Below, piece after piece: positions 52,309-63,764 of a stretch of 64,000 nucleotides of DNA; within the stretch, counting starts at the first letter, position 1, and every line of letters begins with the position of its first letter. The stretch covers positions 279,541,527-279,605,526 of the forward strand of contig OX336389.2 in assembly GCA_946902985.2 (NCBI GenBank). Reading direction: 5' to 3'. Below the pieces are notes generated by a model. It was not told where the DNA came from. It saw only the letters and a list, made by a program, of their open reading frames with translations, and did not search any database. The stretch is from Meconema thalassinum. Taxonomy: Eukaryota; Arthropoda; Insecta; Orthoptera; Tettigoniidae. The position numbers and the translations under genes were made by a program.

Positions 52309-55300
52309 TGAACCCCCTTTTTTTTAGCGTATGGCTTGTAGTGCCGGGAGTGTCCGAGGACATGTTTGGCTCGCCAGTTTTGTAGCTGCTTCGAGACGGA
52401 CACCCAATGGGTGAGCTACAAGTACCGTTGGGGAGGAATGTGGGATGGGAGGGTCGAGGAGTTGGAAGGTAGCGGCTGTGGCCTACAGTTAGGGACCAAC
52501 CCCGGCATTTGCCTGGAAGGAAGATGGGAAACCACAGAAGACCATCTTCAAGGTTGCCGGCGGGGGGATTCGAACCTCCTCGCCTCCCGGATGTGAGCAA
52601 CTGCCAACAGTCATGCCGCAACGACCTCGGCTAACTCACCCGGTACTGAAACCTTATTAATCTGCGATGAATAAGTATTCATGATTTATTATTATTATTA
52701 CTGAGGTCCAGGCAGTACATGTGGAAATTGAAAAAGGGGGAGGCAAGTTAGTGTGTTGCAATGATTACCACAGAGGCAGGCTTGGTAGTTATTCTTGAAG
52801 ACGACCGGGTAAGCCGAGTTCAAGGACAAATTGTGTAACAACGCGCACCAAAATTGGAGTCGTTAGGGGATGATCACGAGTGAGTTTCAACCGACCTAGG
52901 ATTGAATCACCCAATCAGATGAGACCACGCCAAAACCACGCGATGGGTGGCGTACCCTGTAAAAAAAGGCGCGGAAACGCTTATCTAAAGAACCGCCGAT
53001 CCGAAATAATTCCGCATAAGTGCGCTGAGACGTTTGAATAAAATGATGAAGATTGATACTAGTCCCAAGTTTGTGTGATGAAAACTCTAGAATATTTTTC
53101 TTAATTCTCCCCACTCCACCTCATTCTGTCAGTTTCCAATAAATTGATCGAGGAGAAGCTGTTTCGAAGACATCTATTTTGAGCTCTGGTGAGCAAGGTT
53201 CACGCCAGTCTGCGTCACGATTTTCAACTCTTAATGGGCAAGACATTACTAACATTCCAATTAGTGCTCAAAGCGAGCAAGGTTCACGTAGAGCGGTAGA
53301 GATATCTAGCGAGATAAGGACTGCGAGACAGTCATGTTTAAAAACTTGTTTTTCAAGCCAGTGACGATGTGTTTGAAGTGTATAATTTATGTAAATTTTG
53401 TATTGTATATATATTTTTCAAGTGATAATTGTACGTGTGTAAGCGAATGTTAAGATAGGGAAAGTCTTCGTTCATTAATCGCATAGGACATAACGTGGGT
53501 GACAGTAATAACTCACAGCGATTATAGCCAGGCAATTTTTATTAACATTGAACATTTCTGTCCAAGAGACTACGCCAAGATGTCCGACATTTGGTCAGGA
53601 GACGGAATGATGTGCATCGCTTCTTCGACGACGTCGTCGATGGAGGGCTGATTTCCCGTAGGGAAATGAGCCGGGACGGAGGTTATATGTTCTGCAAGCT
53701 GATACGGTGATGTACAAAAATTGATTTACTCAATATGTAGTTAGATAAGGCGGGGGAACGTTGTAAATAGTTCATTTATTCTTTTTCTTATTTAGATTTT
53801 TTTTGTGCACCGACACTATTGTTTTTTTTAATGTACGTTGGCGCGTGGCCAAAGTTGTTCGTTTTTTCTTTTTCTTTGGAGTCATATTTAATGTACACGG
53901 CGCATGTACTTGATTTTATCCATGCGGATGCGAAACTCGTTACATTCGATAAGTGGTGCTTTATTAAAGTTCATATTTTGATAGGGAAGGGTGGTAATTA
54001 TGTAAGATGTTTGCTGAACAGGTTATTAATCATACTAGGGTTGCCGAGCGCAACAAATTAAGATGTAATTGTAGAACACCTTAGTTCTAATTTTTTAGAT
54101 TTTTTTTGAGTCCTTTTCAGGTTCGTTAGTCACAGCCTAGAACGGAAGCGCAAGCTGGTGGGAAAATATTTATGTCATTTATTTCAGGTTCCTGTCAAAC
54201 CCATACGTGTGATTCCGTGTGTGTTCTTGTGTCAGGTGTGTGTTTTGATTCTACGTGATTAGGGGTAGATGGTGCTACCGCCCTCATATTTTGCTGTTGT
54301 TGTATTTTTGATGGAAAGGCAGTGCGCTCCGAGGAGGCTACTGTACCTTGTCCAATGCTGATTCTTGGATTTCCTAGGGGAAATGCTGAGATATATTTTG
54401 TTCTGACACACACGTATATATTGTGCTTTGGGGCACGCTTCTTCGAGACTCGATCCCGTGCCTTGGGAGGTCGAGGTTATTGACACGTGGGTTGACAGAT
54501 GTGCAGATTTCCACTTAGCGCCCGTCTAGCCTTGGTGACTTATTTTGTTAGGCAGTCCTGTTGTCCGACTGGCCCCCATTAAGCTATAATTAGCAAACCT
54601 GTTCTTTTGTGATGGTTATTTGGACCATAATTAATTGGGGAGTTCGCCATGTTTGTTACGAATTATTGCATGTCGTATGGATGGAATATTGTGTTAATGA
54701 TGTAAATGTTGGCTTTGAGCCTAGTGATTGTTCTATGACTCAGTTCATGTTTGTTAGTCTGTGTGACACCCGTGTGGTGTAGTTGTATTTACTTGTAAAA
54801 TGACGGCGGTCATATGTGTTTCTTTTGTTGGTCACGTGTTAACATACTTGTGTTGATTTTTGAGAAGTCCTAATTTTAGGCAGTAATGTTTTGCTACGGC
54901 AGTTCTTGATTCCAATTTCAAGCGGAAATTATGTGTTGTTTATTTAATGTAGGAAGTGTCGGTTTAGTTTTAAGTTGTGTATAGTTGTTCCCCGCGTCTG
55001 TCTAGCTCTAAGCAATGTGGATTCGTCGTCTGAAAGTTTATCCGGATGATGACGAATCATGCATTCATTTGTACTCATCGTTAAGCCTGTAGAACGGCGC
55101 ACACGTATACCTTGTCATTGCAGATTTTAGGACATTTGGTCCGATTAATAATCTCTCCTGAGATTAGGCCTAGTTTGTGGCAAATTAATTCAGTGGGAGT
55201 CATTTTGGGAGTTTTGTTTGTTAATATCGTTTTGTAAATAGCTGATCTGTCATTAAATTCATTTGTTTTAACCCTGGCTTCACTTTTTCCTGCATGTTAT

Positions 55301-55408
55301 TTTGTTATATGTTACCCTGCATGTTATGGAAGCGCTTTAACAACAACTTACGAAATGGACTGTTACACCCCCGAAACTGAGTCTCATAAGCTTCTTTGCA
55401 AGGGTTCA
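52309..55408 (+). repeat. 5' LTR of Gypsy element, split by SINE-3
   Basis: The first seven bases (TGAACCC, 52309-52315) are separated from the rest (from about 52647) by SINE-3. The remainder aligns over its whole length with 61002-63760, with differences at roughly one to three percent by eye. A matching small frame in both LTRs (52896-53114 and 61251-61469, minus strand) simply reflects their common origin. Confidence 0.9.
52316..52643 (-). mobile_element. SINE-3 inserted seven bases inside the 5' LTR
   Basis: Minus-strand head CCGGGTGAGTTAGCCGAGG, B-box GGTTCGAATCCC, central segment GGTCTTCTGTGGTTTCCCAT and a short poly-A (T run at 52318). Its own target duplication is TACTGAACCC (52306-52315) against TACTGAAACC (52644-52653). 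It therefore landed across the LTR junction after the Gypsy element had inserted. Confidence 0.88.
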
Positions 55409-55419
55409 TAAAACAAAAA

Positions 55420-55437
55420 TGGCTGCCCAAGTGGGGA
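55420..55437 (+). promoter_or_regulatory. Primer-binding site of Gypsy element
   Basis: TGGCTGCCCAAGTGGGGA, 11 bases after the LTR end. TGG complements a tRNA CCA end. The primer tRNA is not identified. Confidence 0.75.
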
Positions 55438-55955
55438 ATGTTGTTGTTGTTGCTTTGCTGATCTCATATTTATTTCGGTGAGAAATGATGCCAGGTCAAG
55501 CGGGCAAAAGTAAATTCAGTAAATTGAGGCGATGTTGTACCGCCATGTGCATTAGTAAAATCACTGAGTTCCTAAAGTTAGAAATATTGAACAAGGTTAG
55601 ATGTTGATATTGCATTTGTTATTAACTTGTTCTGGCGCCCGGCATAAAATTAGAAAATTTGCATATTATTGAACTCAGTCAAAGCAGGAAGGTGTTGCCT
55701 TATATTTTACATTTAATTAACTTCGGTTAATTGGTGTTGTTCATAAATTCTGTTGGTTAGGAATTTAAAAGCAGATCACAAGGGAGTTATTTTGTTGTTT
55801 GGAAATAAGAGTCATTATTCAGTAAATTTTGATTACTGAAATTTTTATTAAATTAGAATCAGTAGTATTTAAATATCATGACATGTGTACGTGTGTATGA
55901 CTGAAATCCCGGCGCATGACCCTGTTTTTCTCTGATTATATTTGTGTATTGTGCG

Positions 55956-58197
55956 ATGGCTAGCATCGAAGTAATCAAGGTATTGTTAGAGCAGATGTCT
56001 ATGCAGATGTCCGCGAAAACGGAAGAACAGTTAGAAATTCAGCGTGAGCACAGTGAAAGACAGTTACAAGACATGAGCGGTAACATAACTACCCAATTGC
56101 AGGTCCAGAAATCGGATACCGATAAACAATTAAACGAATTGAGCCATAAACTATCAGAACAGGCAATAACACAAACAGTACAAACAGAACAGTTTGAAAA
56201 GATCACCCATGACATAAACCAAAGTACTAGGGAAGTAGAGAAACTGGCAGATGAGGTAGCGGAAAATAACGCAAAACAATTAGGAGAGATTAAGAAGTTG
56301 GAGTCTAAATTCGACAATAAACTCATACAATTCGATGAAAGGGTAGCCGATAAATTAAAACAAATCGAGGCAGCATGCGTAAACAACACGGCTGGAATAA
56401 AAAGTGCACAGGATAAACTACAGGAACAGATTAATTCAGTCGATAGCAATGTACTCGAAGTAATAAAGGAACTCGATAAGCTCGAAATCAAAACAGAGAA
56501 AGAACGTATGCACTTGCGTGAAAACTTGGAAGACCAATTAATTAAAACCCAGCAGGTAATACGAGAAGAGGTAGGAGAACAATTAGTTAAAACACAAGAG
56601 CAAATACAAGAGCGAATACGAGAAGAGGTAGGAGAACAGCTAAATAAAATCAGGAAAACTTGGAAGACCAATTAATTAAAACCCAGCAGGTAATACGAGA
56701 AGAAATACGAGAGGAGCTAGAGAAGAATCAGGAAAGGAGCGAAGAAAAAATTAGCAGTTTGAAGAACAAGATCCGGAAAGATTGGGAGCAGCAGGTGAAC
56801 GAAACTAAAGAAGATAGGCTGACGATTTTAAAGCGACTAGGTGAATACAATTCTAGAATGCAGGCTTTGGAGGAAAATGTGAAGTCCAAACTCCAAGAAC
56901 ACACAGATCTCATAATTAAGAATGAGATAAGGTCATTAGAAAACGCAACTTTATTCTCTGCAGAAAACACAGTAGGCAAACAGGGAAGCATTGGAAGTCC
57001 GGTGGGCTTGAAGTTGGCTGAGGATACGAGCCGAGGTCAAAGTCCTAAGATAACGAGCGACACTTTCCAACATTACAGAGGGGAGACGTCAACACCACGA
57101 CCCGGCTTGGCACCTGCCCAAGTGATACAGGTAATTAGGGGGAATGATTTCAAACCCGATAAATTCAGGGAGAACACAGGATCCACTCCCAAAGCATTTT
57201 TACGTCAGCTGGATGACTACTTTAACGATCAACATGTCAGTCCCGCAAAACAGTTGCGACTTGTGGAAAAGTTTTTGGAGGGCCCAAGCTTAATCTGGTT
57301 CCAGAGTTTTAAATACACATTTACCGACATGGCACAGTTTAGAGAGGCGTTCTTGAGAAAGTTCTGGAGTCCTTATTTGCAGCAGGGGTTGAGAATGGAT
57401 TTATACACCAGAAAATATCATAGCACACATCCCACCAGATTTTCCGAATTCTTTAGCCAACAGCTGGTTAAATTCCGGGATTTTGACGACCCCCTACTGA
57501 GGAAAACATGGTTTTTACCATTGGTAAGCAGCTTCCAATGAATATTCTGCAGTTGTTAGTGGCCGGTAATATTAAGACCGCAGTTCAGGCTGAAAAGTTA
57601 CTCCGCCATCTAGATGAGACGAGTATGGTTAGTCCGCAGACAGGGAGAAGGAACATGGAGTGTGTAAACACAGCTGAAGTGGTTCAGGGACACCAAACCA
57701 ATCACAACCAGAGTAACCAAACAAAAACACAATCGACCGGAACGCAATTTACACCCAGACGGCAAGAGTATGATGGCCGAAATCAATTCAATCAAAATAA
57801 TAGTAACTTCCAGAATCGCCGAGATAATTATAATCATAATAATCAGAACCAGCACAACCAGTGGACGTACCAGCGAGAGTATACCAACTGGAGGGCAAAC
57901 CCAAGGCAGGGTAGACCTTACCAAACGAACGGAGATGGCAGGTGGAACAATACGAGGAACTATCGCCAAGATAATCAGGGAGACTATCGCAATGATTGGA
58001 ATGAGCGGTACGTCGAATCACAGAAGTATTTGGATGAGTTAAATGCCGAAGAGATGGAGAAAGAGAAGTGGGGGCGTGCGATGGCAAATAGGCAGAGCCC
58101 GGATAATCACCAAGGAGCGGGGGCGGAAAGCTTATTACGACAGCAGGAGAGGCGCGATGACAACCGGCGGAACTCAACGAATGGGTCCCAGGATTAA
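55956..58197 (+). pseudogene. gag: gag of Gypsy element, broken into three frames
   Basis: Structural protein that would assemble the particle. I choose the ATG at 55956 (Met-Ala-Ser-Ile), 520 bp after the primer-binding site. Residues 1-240 are a long charged coiled coil. The frame changes at a 134-bp tandem duplication (copies start 56520 and 56654), so this part ends at 56675 and coding continues in another frame from about 56660. That part holds a capsid-like segment (LRQLDDYFNDQHVSPAKQLR, LEGPSLIWFQSF, FREAFLRKFWSPYLQQGL). A second frame change near 57510-57541 leads to an Asn/Gln/Arg-rich tail to the TAA at 58195-58197. I see no CCHC zinc knuckle. Confidence 0.8.
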
Positions 58198-58236
58198 AAA
58201 AACCTCGAATGAACCAAAACCAGGGAGCGGGAGGAG

Positions 58237-58980
58237 TTGATTGTTGCAAACATAGAAGAGTGGGTAGCATTCCCGGACGATTGCCCGGAGGAAGTGGTGA
58301 AGGACCGGGGAAATGTCATCAGACAATTACCGATCATTTATGCACGTATTGGAGGTATTAGAGTGAGGTGCTTAATTGACACAGGTAGCCAGGTGAGCTT
58401 AGTCACGGAAGTATTGTTGAAAGAAATCGGAAGTAAACAAACCGTTCCAATTATGCCTGTACCATTAATGAAAGTCAGAGGGGTCATTCCTGACAAGTCT
58501 ATAGTTTGCAAGCACCAAGCATATTTAGACCTGGAGATATTAAACCACACATTTTCGCAAACATTCATCGTGATACCGAAGATGAATTATAACGTCATTT
58601 TGGGAGCCAACTTTATCTGTGATTTTCATGCTGTAATTGACTTACATAATAACACTGTGAGTTTCAAACAAGTTGAGGGGTTGAATCACGTGGGTTTGAA
58701 CATGGAAGAGAGTCCACTAGAGAGAGAGGCGAATACTTGGGTCATTGAAGAATGCACTAATGAGGCGATCGGAGATAAGAACTTGACGGAGGAACGAGTA
58801 AGCCAGACAGCAGTGGTTGAAATTGACAGCCGAGATATTTCGCAGGAACTTTGGGTACATTTGGCGGAAGAAGAAATAAGCGGATCCAAATTTGAAATTT
58901 TACTTCAGGAGCGGCTTAAGGAGGCAATAGTAGGGGAACATGATAGAAGAAAATTAGAAGAAATTTTGAGACACCATTAA
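58237..58980 (+). pseudogene. pol: Protease region of Gypsy pol
   Basis: Aspartic protease (retropepsin), which would cleave Gag-Pol. The active site is IDTGSQVSLV, with the Asp codon at 58378-58380. The second conserved retropepsin block is NVILGANFICDF (about 58590-58625). The frame is the same as the end of gag but is separated from it by stops at 58195 and 58210. It stops at TAA 58978-58980, and readable sequence then continues in frame towards reverse transcriptase. The C-terminal 100 residues are a linker without motifs. No true start codon is needed, as it would be part of a polyprotein. Confidence 0.87.
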
Positions 58981-59856
58981 GGAGCTTTCGACACCATCCC
59001 TGGAAAAGTTTTAAATTTCCAGTATGCCATGCAAGTTACCGACTGGACCCCATTTAAGAGTAAATAGTACCCGATCCCAGAGAAACATTTTGCTCAGGTG
59101 AAGGACATCATTAATAATTTATTAGATTCCGGCATGACAAGAAAAGCAGCAACCCCGTACTTAAACGCAATATTGGCTGTGGCCAAGCCAAATGGATCAA
59201 TTAGATTATGCCTAGACGCACGTGTTTTGAACAGTAAACTGCTAGTTGAGCATGACCAAGCACCAAGGATCAAGGATGTATTGAAGGGCTTCCGTGGGAA
59301 GAAGATTTATTCTAGCGTCGACTTAACAAATAGTTTCCACCATCTTGAACTTGAAGAAAAATCCCAACTATTGACGGGGTTTTTATTTGATAACCAAAGT
59401 TATATCTGGTCTCGCATGCCCTTTGGTGTAAAAACAGCTGGATGTGCATTGATAAGAGCACTAGACAGGAATCTGACTGAGGAGGTCAAGAGCTTCACTA
59501 CGAGATATGTTGATGACATACTTATTGCATCAGAAACAATGGAGGAACACTTGGTAAACCAAAACAAACTTCTGGATAACTTGAAAACCATGAATTTCAA
59601 AATTAATTTAAAGAAATCGCACTATTGCCAGAGCGAGATTCTGTATTTGGGTCACATAATTGATGTTGAAGGCGTGAGGCCTAATCCGGCGAAAATTGAC
59701 GCAATCAAGAAATTCCCCACACCAACTAAAGTAAAACATGTGAGAACGTTTTTGGGAGTGACAGGTTTCTTCAAGGAGAATTGTCCTGGATACACCGAAA
59801 CAGTAGCACCAATGCAAAAGATGTTAAAGAAATCAAATCGATGGTCGTGGAATTAG
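58981..59856 (+). pseudogene. pol: Reverse transcriptase region of Gypsy pol
   Basis: RNA-dependent DNA polymerase. In order: KPNGSIRLCLDARVLN, KKIYSSVDLTNSFHHLEL (first catalytic Asp), MPFGVKTAGCALIRALD, and the catalytic box YVDD at 59506-59517. Then come ILYLGHIIDVEGVRPNPAKI and the Gypsy connection VRTFLGVTGFFKENCPGY. It shares one frame with the protease region but carries an in-frame TAG at 59065-59067 and another at 59854-59856. The rest of the domain is open and catalytic residues are intact, so decay is modest. MPFGVKTAG in place of the common LPFGLKNAP points to a distinct Gypsy lineage that I cannot name with certainty. Confidence 0.92.
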
Positions 59857-60461
59857 GAGTGCGACAGGTCCTTTAGAGCTACGAAAGACTTACTGGAGAA
59901 TTGTGTGAAGCTAGGGTATCCAGACTTCGAGAAGAAATTTATAATTCAAGCAGACGCTTCATTGATTGGGATCGGTGCCATGCTGTACCAAGAGGACGCT
60001 GATGAACCCAAGAAAAGATCATATTTGGCATTTACGAGTCGTAAATTGAGGAAGCACGAGAGGAACTACACTGTGACAGAGCTTGAGTTGCTGGCGATTT
60101 TGTATTCACTTCAAAATGGCGCAAGATGATTTTCGGTTATCCCATTGTTGTCAGAACTGTCCACCATGCACTGACATTCCTATTAAAGACGACGATGGCA
60201 AGTGAGAGAGTTACGCGTTGGTCCATTTACATACAGCAGTTCGACATTACTATAGAGCATTGCCCTGGAAGGATGAACATCATACCAGATGCTTTAAGCA
60301 GGAATCCTGAAGATGAGAACGAGGTAACCGCGGAAGTTCACCATATAACACTAACACCTAAGGCTCGTGAGTTTTTGGACAAACTAAAGGAAATTCAGAA
60401 GGAACAAGAAGAAGACCCATGGATGATGATGATGATCAAATTTTACAGGAATGGGAACTAG
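59857..60461 (+). pseudogene. pol: RNase H region of Gypsy pol
   Basis: Would degrade the RNA strand during reverse transcription. FIIQADASLIGIGAMLYQ carries the first catalytic Asp, and YTVTELELLAILYSLQ the Glu. A frameshift near 60120-60129 moves coding to another frame, which continues HHALTFLLK, RVTRWSIYIQQFDITIEH and PDALSRNPEDE. These are the usual C-terminal end of the Gypsy RNase H domain and the start of the linker to integrase. The frame stops at 60459-60461, just after a GAT/ATG repeat. Confidence 0.88.
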
Positions 60462-60664
60462 TGCTTGTTCGAAGACCACCGATATCCGATCCCAAAGACA
60501 AAGTATTTGCAAAATTCTGTCCAAAATTTATTGGCCCGTTCCGCATCATTAAGAATTTGGGTAACAATGCTTACAGACTTGAAGAATTGAGCACTAGCGC
60601 TAAATCTGTCTTCAATAGCGCGAATCTCAAGCCGTATTACAGAAGAGAACCATTTGACGAATAA
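60462..60664 (+). pseudogene. pol: Integrase C-terminal remnant; catalytic core missing
   Basis: From about 60420 a third frame reads LVLVRRPPISDPKDKVFAKF, then KFIGPFRIIKNLG, AYRLEE and FNSANLKPYY. GPF is the GPY/F chromatin-binding module that ends Gypsy integrases. The His-His-Cys-Cys zinc-binding domain and the Asp-Asp-Glu catalytic core, together about 250-300 residues, are absent. The linker after RNase H joins the C-terminal module directly at a GATGATGATGAT tract (60421-60435). This copy cannot encode integration activity. Confidence 0.85.
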
Positions 60665-61001
60665 TCAGGACTATGAGTGCAGAATCATTATTGCAGAATT
60701 TTATTTGAGAACCAACACTCGAAAGTACGTGGCCATGTAGCGCCTGGGGAGAGCGTGCTTTGTTTGTAAACAAGACAGCTGATCCGGCAGGAGTGGTAAT
60801 CATGTGAGAAAGAGGGGAGATCTAGCGAGACGTATGAATGAGATTCCGGGATGGAGTGCGCACACTAATTGGGTCAGTGGAATGTACACTCAAGCAGTCG
60901 AGTGAAGTACTTAAGAGATGTTATTGTTACTACTGTGGATATTGTTTTTAAAAACCAAATCAATCACTTGCTTCGAATTTCAAAACCTTGCTGAGGATAA
61001 A
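60665..61001 (+). other. Region between integrase remnant and 3' LTR
   Basis: No envelope-like frame. A purine tract GAGAAAGAGGGGAGA at 60806-60820 is the best polypurine-like sequence but lies about 180 bp before the LTR. The bases directly before the LTR (GCTGAGGATAAA) are only weakly purine-rich, so the plus-strand primer is uncertain. Confidence 0.45.
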
Positions 61002-63760
61002 TGAACCCTTATTAATCTGCGATGAATAAGTATTCATGATTTATTATTATTATTACTGAGGCCCAGGCAGTACATGTGGAAATTGACAAAGGGTAAGGCA
61101 AGTTAGTGTGTTGCAATGATTACCACAGAGGCAGGCTTGGTAGTTATTCTTGAAGACGACCAGGTAAGCCGAGTTCAAGGACAAATTATGTAACAACGCG
61201 CACCAAAATTGGAGTCATTAGGGGATGATCACGAGTGAGTTTCAACCGACCTAGGATTGAATCACCCAATCAGATGAGACCACGCCAAAACCACGCGATG
61301 GGTGGCGTACCCTGTAAAAAAAGGCGCGGAAACGCTTATCTAAAGAACCGCCGATCCGAAATAATTCCGCATAAGTGCGCTGAGACGTTTGAATAAAATG
61401 ATGAAGATTGATACTAGTCCCAAGTTTGTGTGATGAAAACTCTAGAATATTTTTCTTAATTCTCCCCACTCCACCTCATTCTGTCAGTTTCCAATAAATT
61501 GATCGAGGAGAAGCTGTTTCGAAGACTTCTGTTTTGAGCTCTGGTGAGCAAGGTTCACGCCAGTCTGCGTCACGATTTTCAGCTCTTAATGGGCAAGACT
61601 TTACTAACATTCCAATTAGTGCTCAAAGCGAGCAAGGTTCACGTAGAGCAGTAGAGATATCTAGCGAGATAAGGACTGCGAGACAGTCATGTTTAAAAAC
61701 TTGTTTTTCAAGCCAGTGACGATGTGTTTGAAGTGTATAATTTATGTAAATTTCGTATTGTATATATTTTTTCAAGTTATAATTGTACGTGTGTAAGCGA
61801 ATGCTAAGATAGGGAAAGTCTTCGATCATTAATCGCATAGGACATAACGTGAGTGAAAGTAGTAACTCACAGCGATTATAGCCAGGCAATTTTTATTAAC
61901 ATTGAACATTTCTGTCCAAGAGACTACGCCAAGAAGTCCGACGTTTGGTCAGGAGACGGAATGATGTGCATCGCTTCTTCGACGACGTCGACGATGGAGG
62001 GCTGATTTCCCGTAGGGAAATGAGCCGGGACGGAGGTTATATGTTCTGCAAGCTGATACGGTGATGTACAAAAAATGATTTACTCAATATGTAGTTAGAT
62101 AAGGCGGGGGAATGTTGTAAATAGTTCATTTATTCTTTTTCTTATTTAGATTTTTTTGTGCACCGACACTATTGTTTTTTAATGTACGTTGGCGCGTGGC
62201 CAAAGTTGTTCGTTGTTTATTTTTCTTTGGAGTCATATTTAATGTACACGGCGCGTGTACTTGATTTTATCCATGCGGATGCGAAACTCGTTACATTCGA
62301 TAAGTGGTGCTTTATTAAAGTTCATATTTTGATAGGGAAGGGTGGTAATTATGTAAGATGTTTGCTGAACAGGTTATTAATCATACTAGGGTTGCCGAGC
62401 GCAACAAATTAAGATGTAATTGTAGAACACCTTAGTTCTAATTTTTTAGATTTTTTTGAGTCCTTTTCAGGTTCGTTAGTCACAGCCTAGAACGGAAGCG
62501 CAAGCTGGTGGGAAAATATTTATGTGATTTATTTCAGGTTTCTGTCAAACCCATACGTGTGAATCTGTGTGTGTTCTTGTGTCAGGTGTGTGTTTTGATT
62601 CTACGTGATGAGGGGTAGATGGTGCTACCGCCCTCATATTTTGCTGTTGTTGTATTTTTGATGGAAAGGCAGTGCGCTCCGAGGAGGCTACTGTACCTTG
62701 TCCAATGCTGATTCTTGGATTTCCTAGGGGAAATGCTGAGATGTATTTTGTTCTGACACACACGTATATATTGTGCTTTGGGGCACGCTTCTTCGAGACT
62801 CGATCCCGTGCCTTGGGAGGTCGAGGTTATTGACACGTGGGTTGACAGATGTGCAGATTTCCACTTAGCGCCCGTCTAGCCTTGGTGACTTATTTTGTTA
62901 GGCAGTCCTGTTGTCCGACTGGCCCCCATTAAGCTATCATTAGCAAACCTGTTCTTTTGTGATGGTTATTTGGACCATAATTAATTGGGGAGTTCGCCAC
63001 GTTTGTTACGAATTATTGCATGTCGTATGGATGGAATATTGTGTTAATGATGTAAATGTTGGCTTTGAGCCTAGTGATTGTTCTATGACTCAGTTAATGT
63101 TTGTTAGTCTCTGTGACACCCGTGTGGTGTAGTTGTATTTACTTGTAAAAATGACGGCGGTCATATGTGTTTCTTTTGTTGGTCACGTGTTAACTTACTT
63201 GTGTTGATTTTTGAGAAGTCCTAATTTTAGGCAGTAATGTTTTGCTACGGCAGTTCTTGATTCCAATTTCAAGCGGAAATTATGTGTTGTTTATTTAATG
63301 TAGGAAGTGTCGGTTTAGTTTTAAATTGTGTATAGTTGTTCCTCGCGTCTGTCTAGCTCTAAGCAGTGCGGATTCGTCGTCTGAAAGTTTATCCGGATGA
63401 TGACGAATCATGCATTCATTTGTACTCATCGTTAAGCCTGTAGAACGGCGCACACGTATACATTGTCATTGCAGATTTTGGGACATTTGGTCCGATTAAT
63501 AATCTCTCCTGAGATTAGGCCTAGTTTGTGGCAAATTAATTCAGTGGGAGTCATTTTGGGAGTTTTGTTTGTTTATTTCATTTTGTAAATAGCTGATCTG
63601 TCATTAAATTCATTTGTTTTAACCCTGGCTTCACTTTTTCCTGCATGTTATTTTGTTATATGTTACCCTGCATGTTATGGAAGCGCTTTAACAACAACTT
63701 ACGAAATGGACTGTTACACCCCCCGAAACTGAGTCTCATAAGCTTCTTTGCAAGGGTTCA
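61002..63760 (+). repeat. 3' LTR of Gypsy element
   Basis: 2759 bp, starting TGAACCCTTATTAATC and ending CAAGGGTTCA, followed by target duplication ATAC. Uninterrupted, so it is the reference for the 5' LTR. No long frame convincing as a gene. Confidence 0.92.
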
Positions 63761-63764
63761 ATAC

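Larger units (their letters stand above)
52309..63760 (+). mobile_element. Ty3/Gypsy-type LTR retrotransposon with ~2.76-kb LTRs
   Basis: Direct LTRs at 52309-55408 (including a later SINE-3) and 61002-63760, beginning TGAACCC and ending GGGTTCA. Target duplication ATAC at 52305-52308 and 63761-63764. A primer-binding site follows the 5' LTR. In between are gag-like, protease, reverse transcriptase and RNase H sequences and the C-terminal end of integrase, in Gypsy order. Stops, frameshifts and loss of the integrase core make it non-functional. No envelope-like gene is present. LTRs this long relative to the 5.6-kb interior are unusual. Confidence 0.93.

Noticed and set aside
52896..53114. 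A 72-residue frame found almost unchanged in both Gypsy LTRs (also 61251-61469)
   Set aside because: LTRs are identical at insertion, so shared frames are expected without selection. No domain is recognisable.
56039..56671. A 210-residue minus-strand frame rich in Ser, Cys and Leu
   Set aside because: It is the antisense shadow of the gag coiled coil; Ser/Leu/Phe-rich shadows are typical opposite Lys/Glu/Gln codons.
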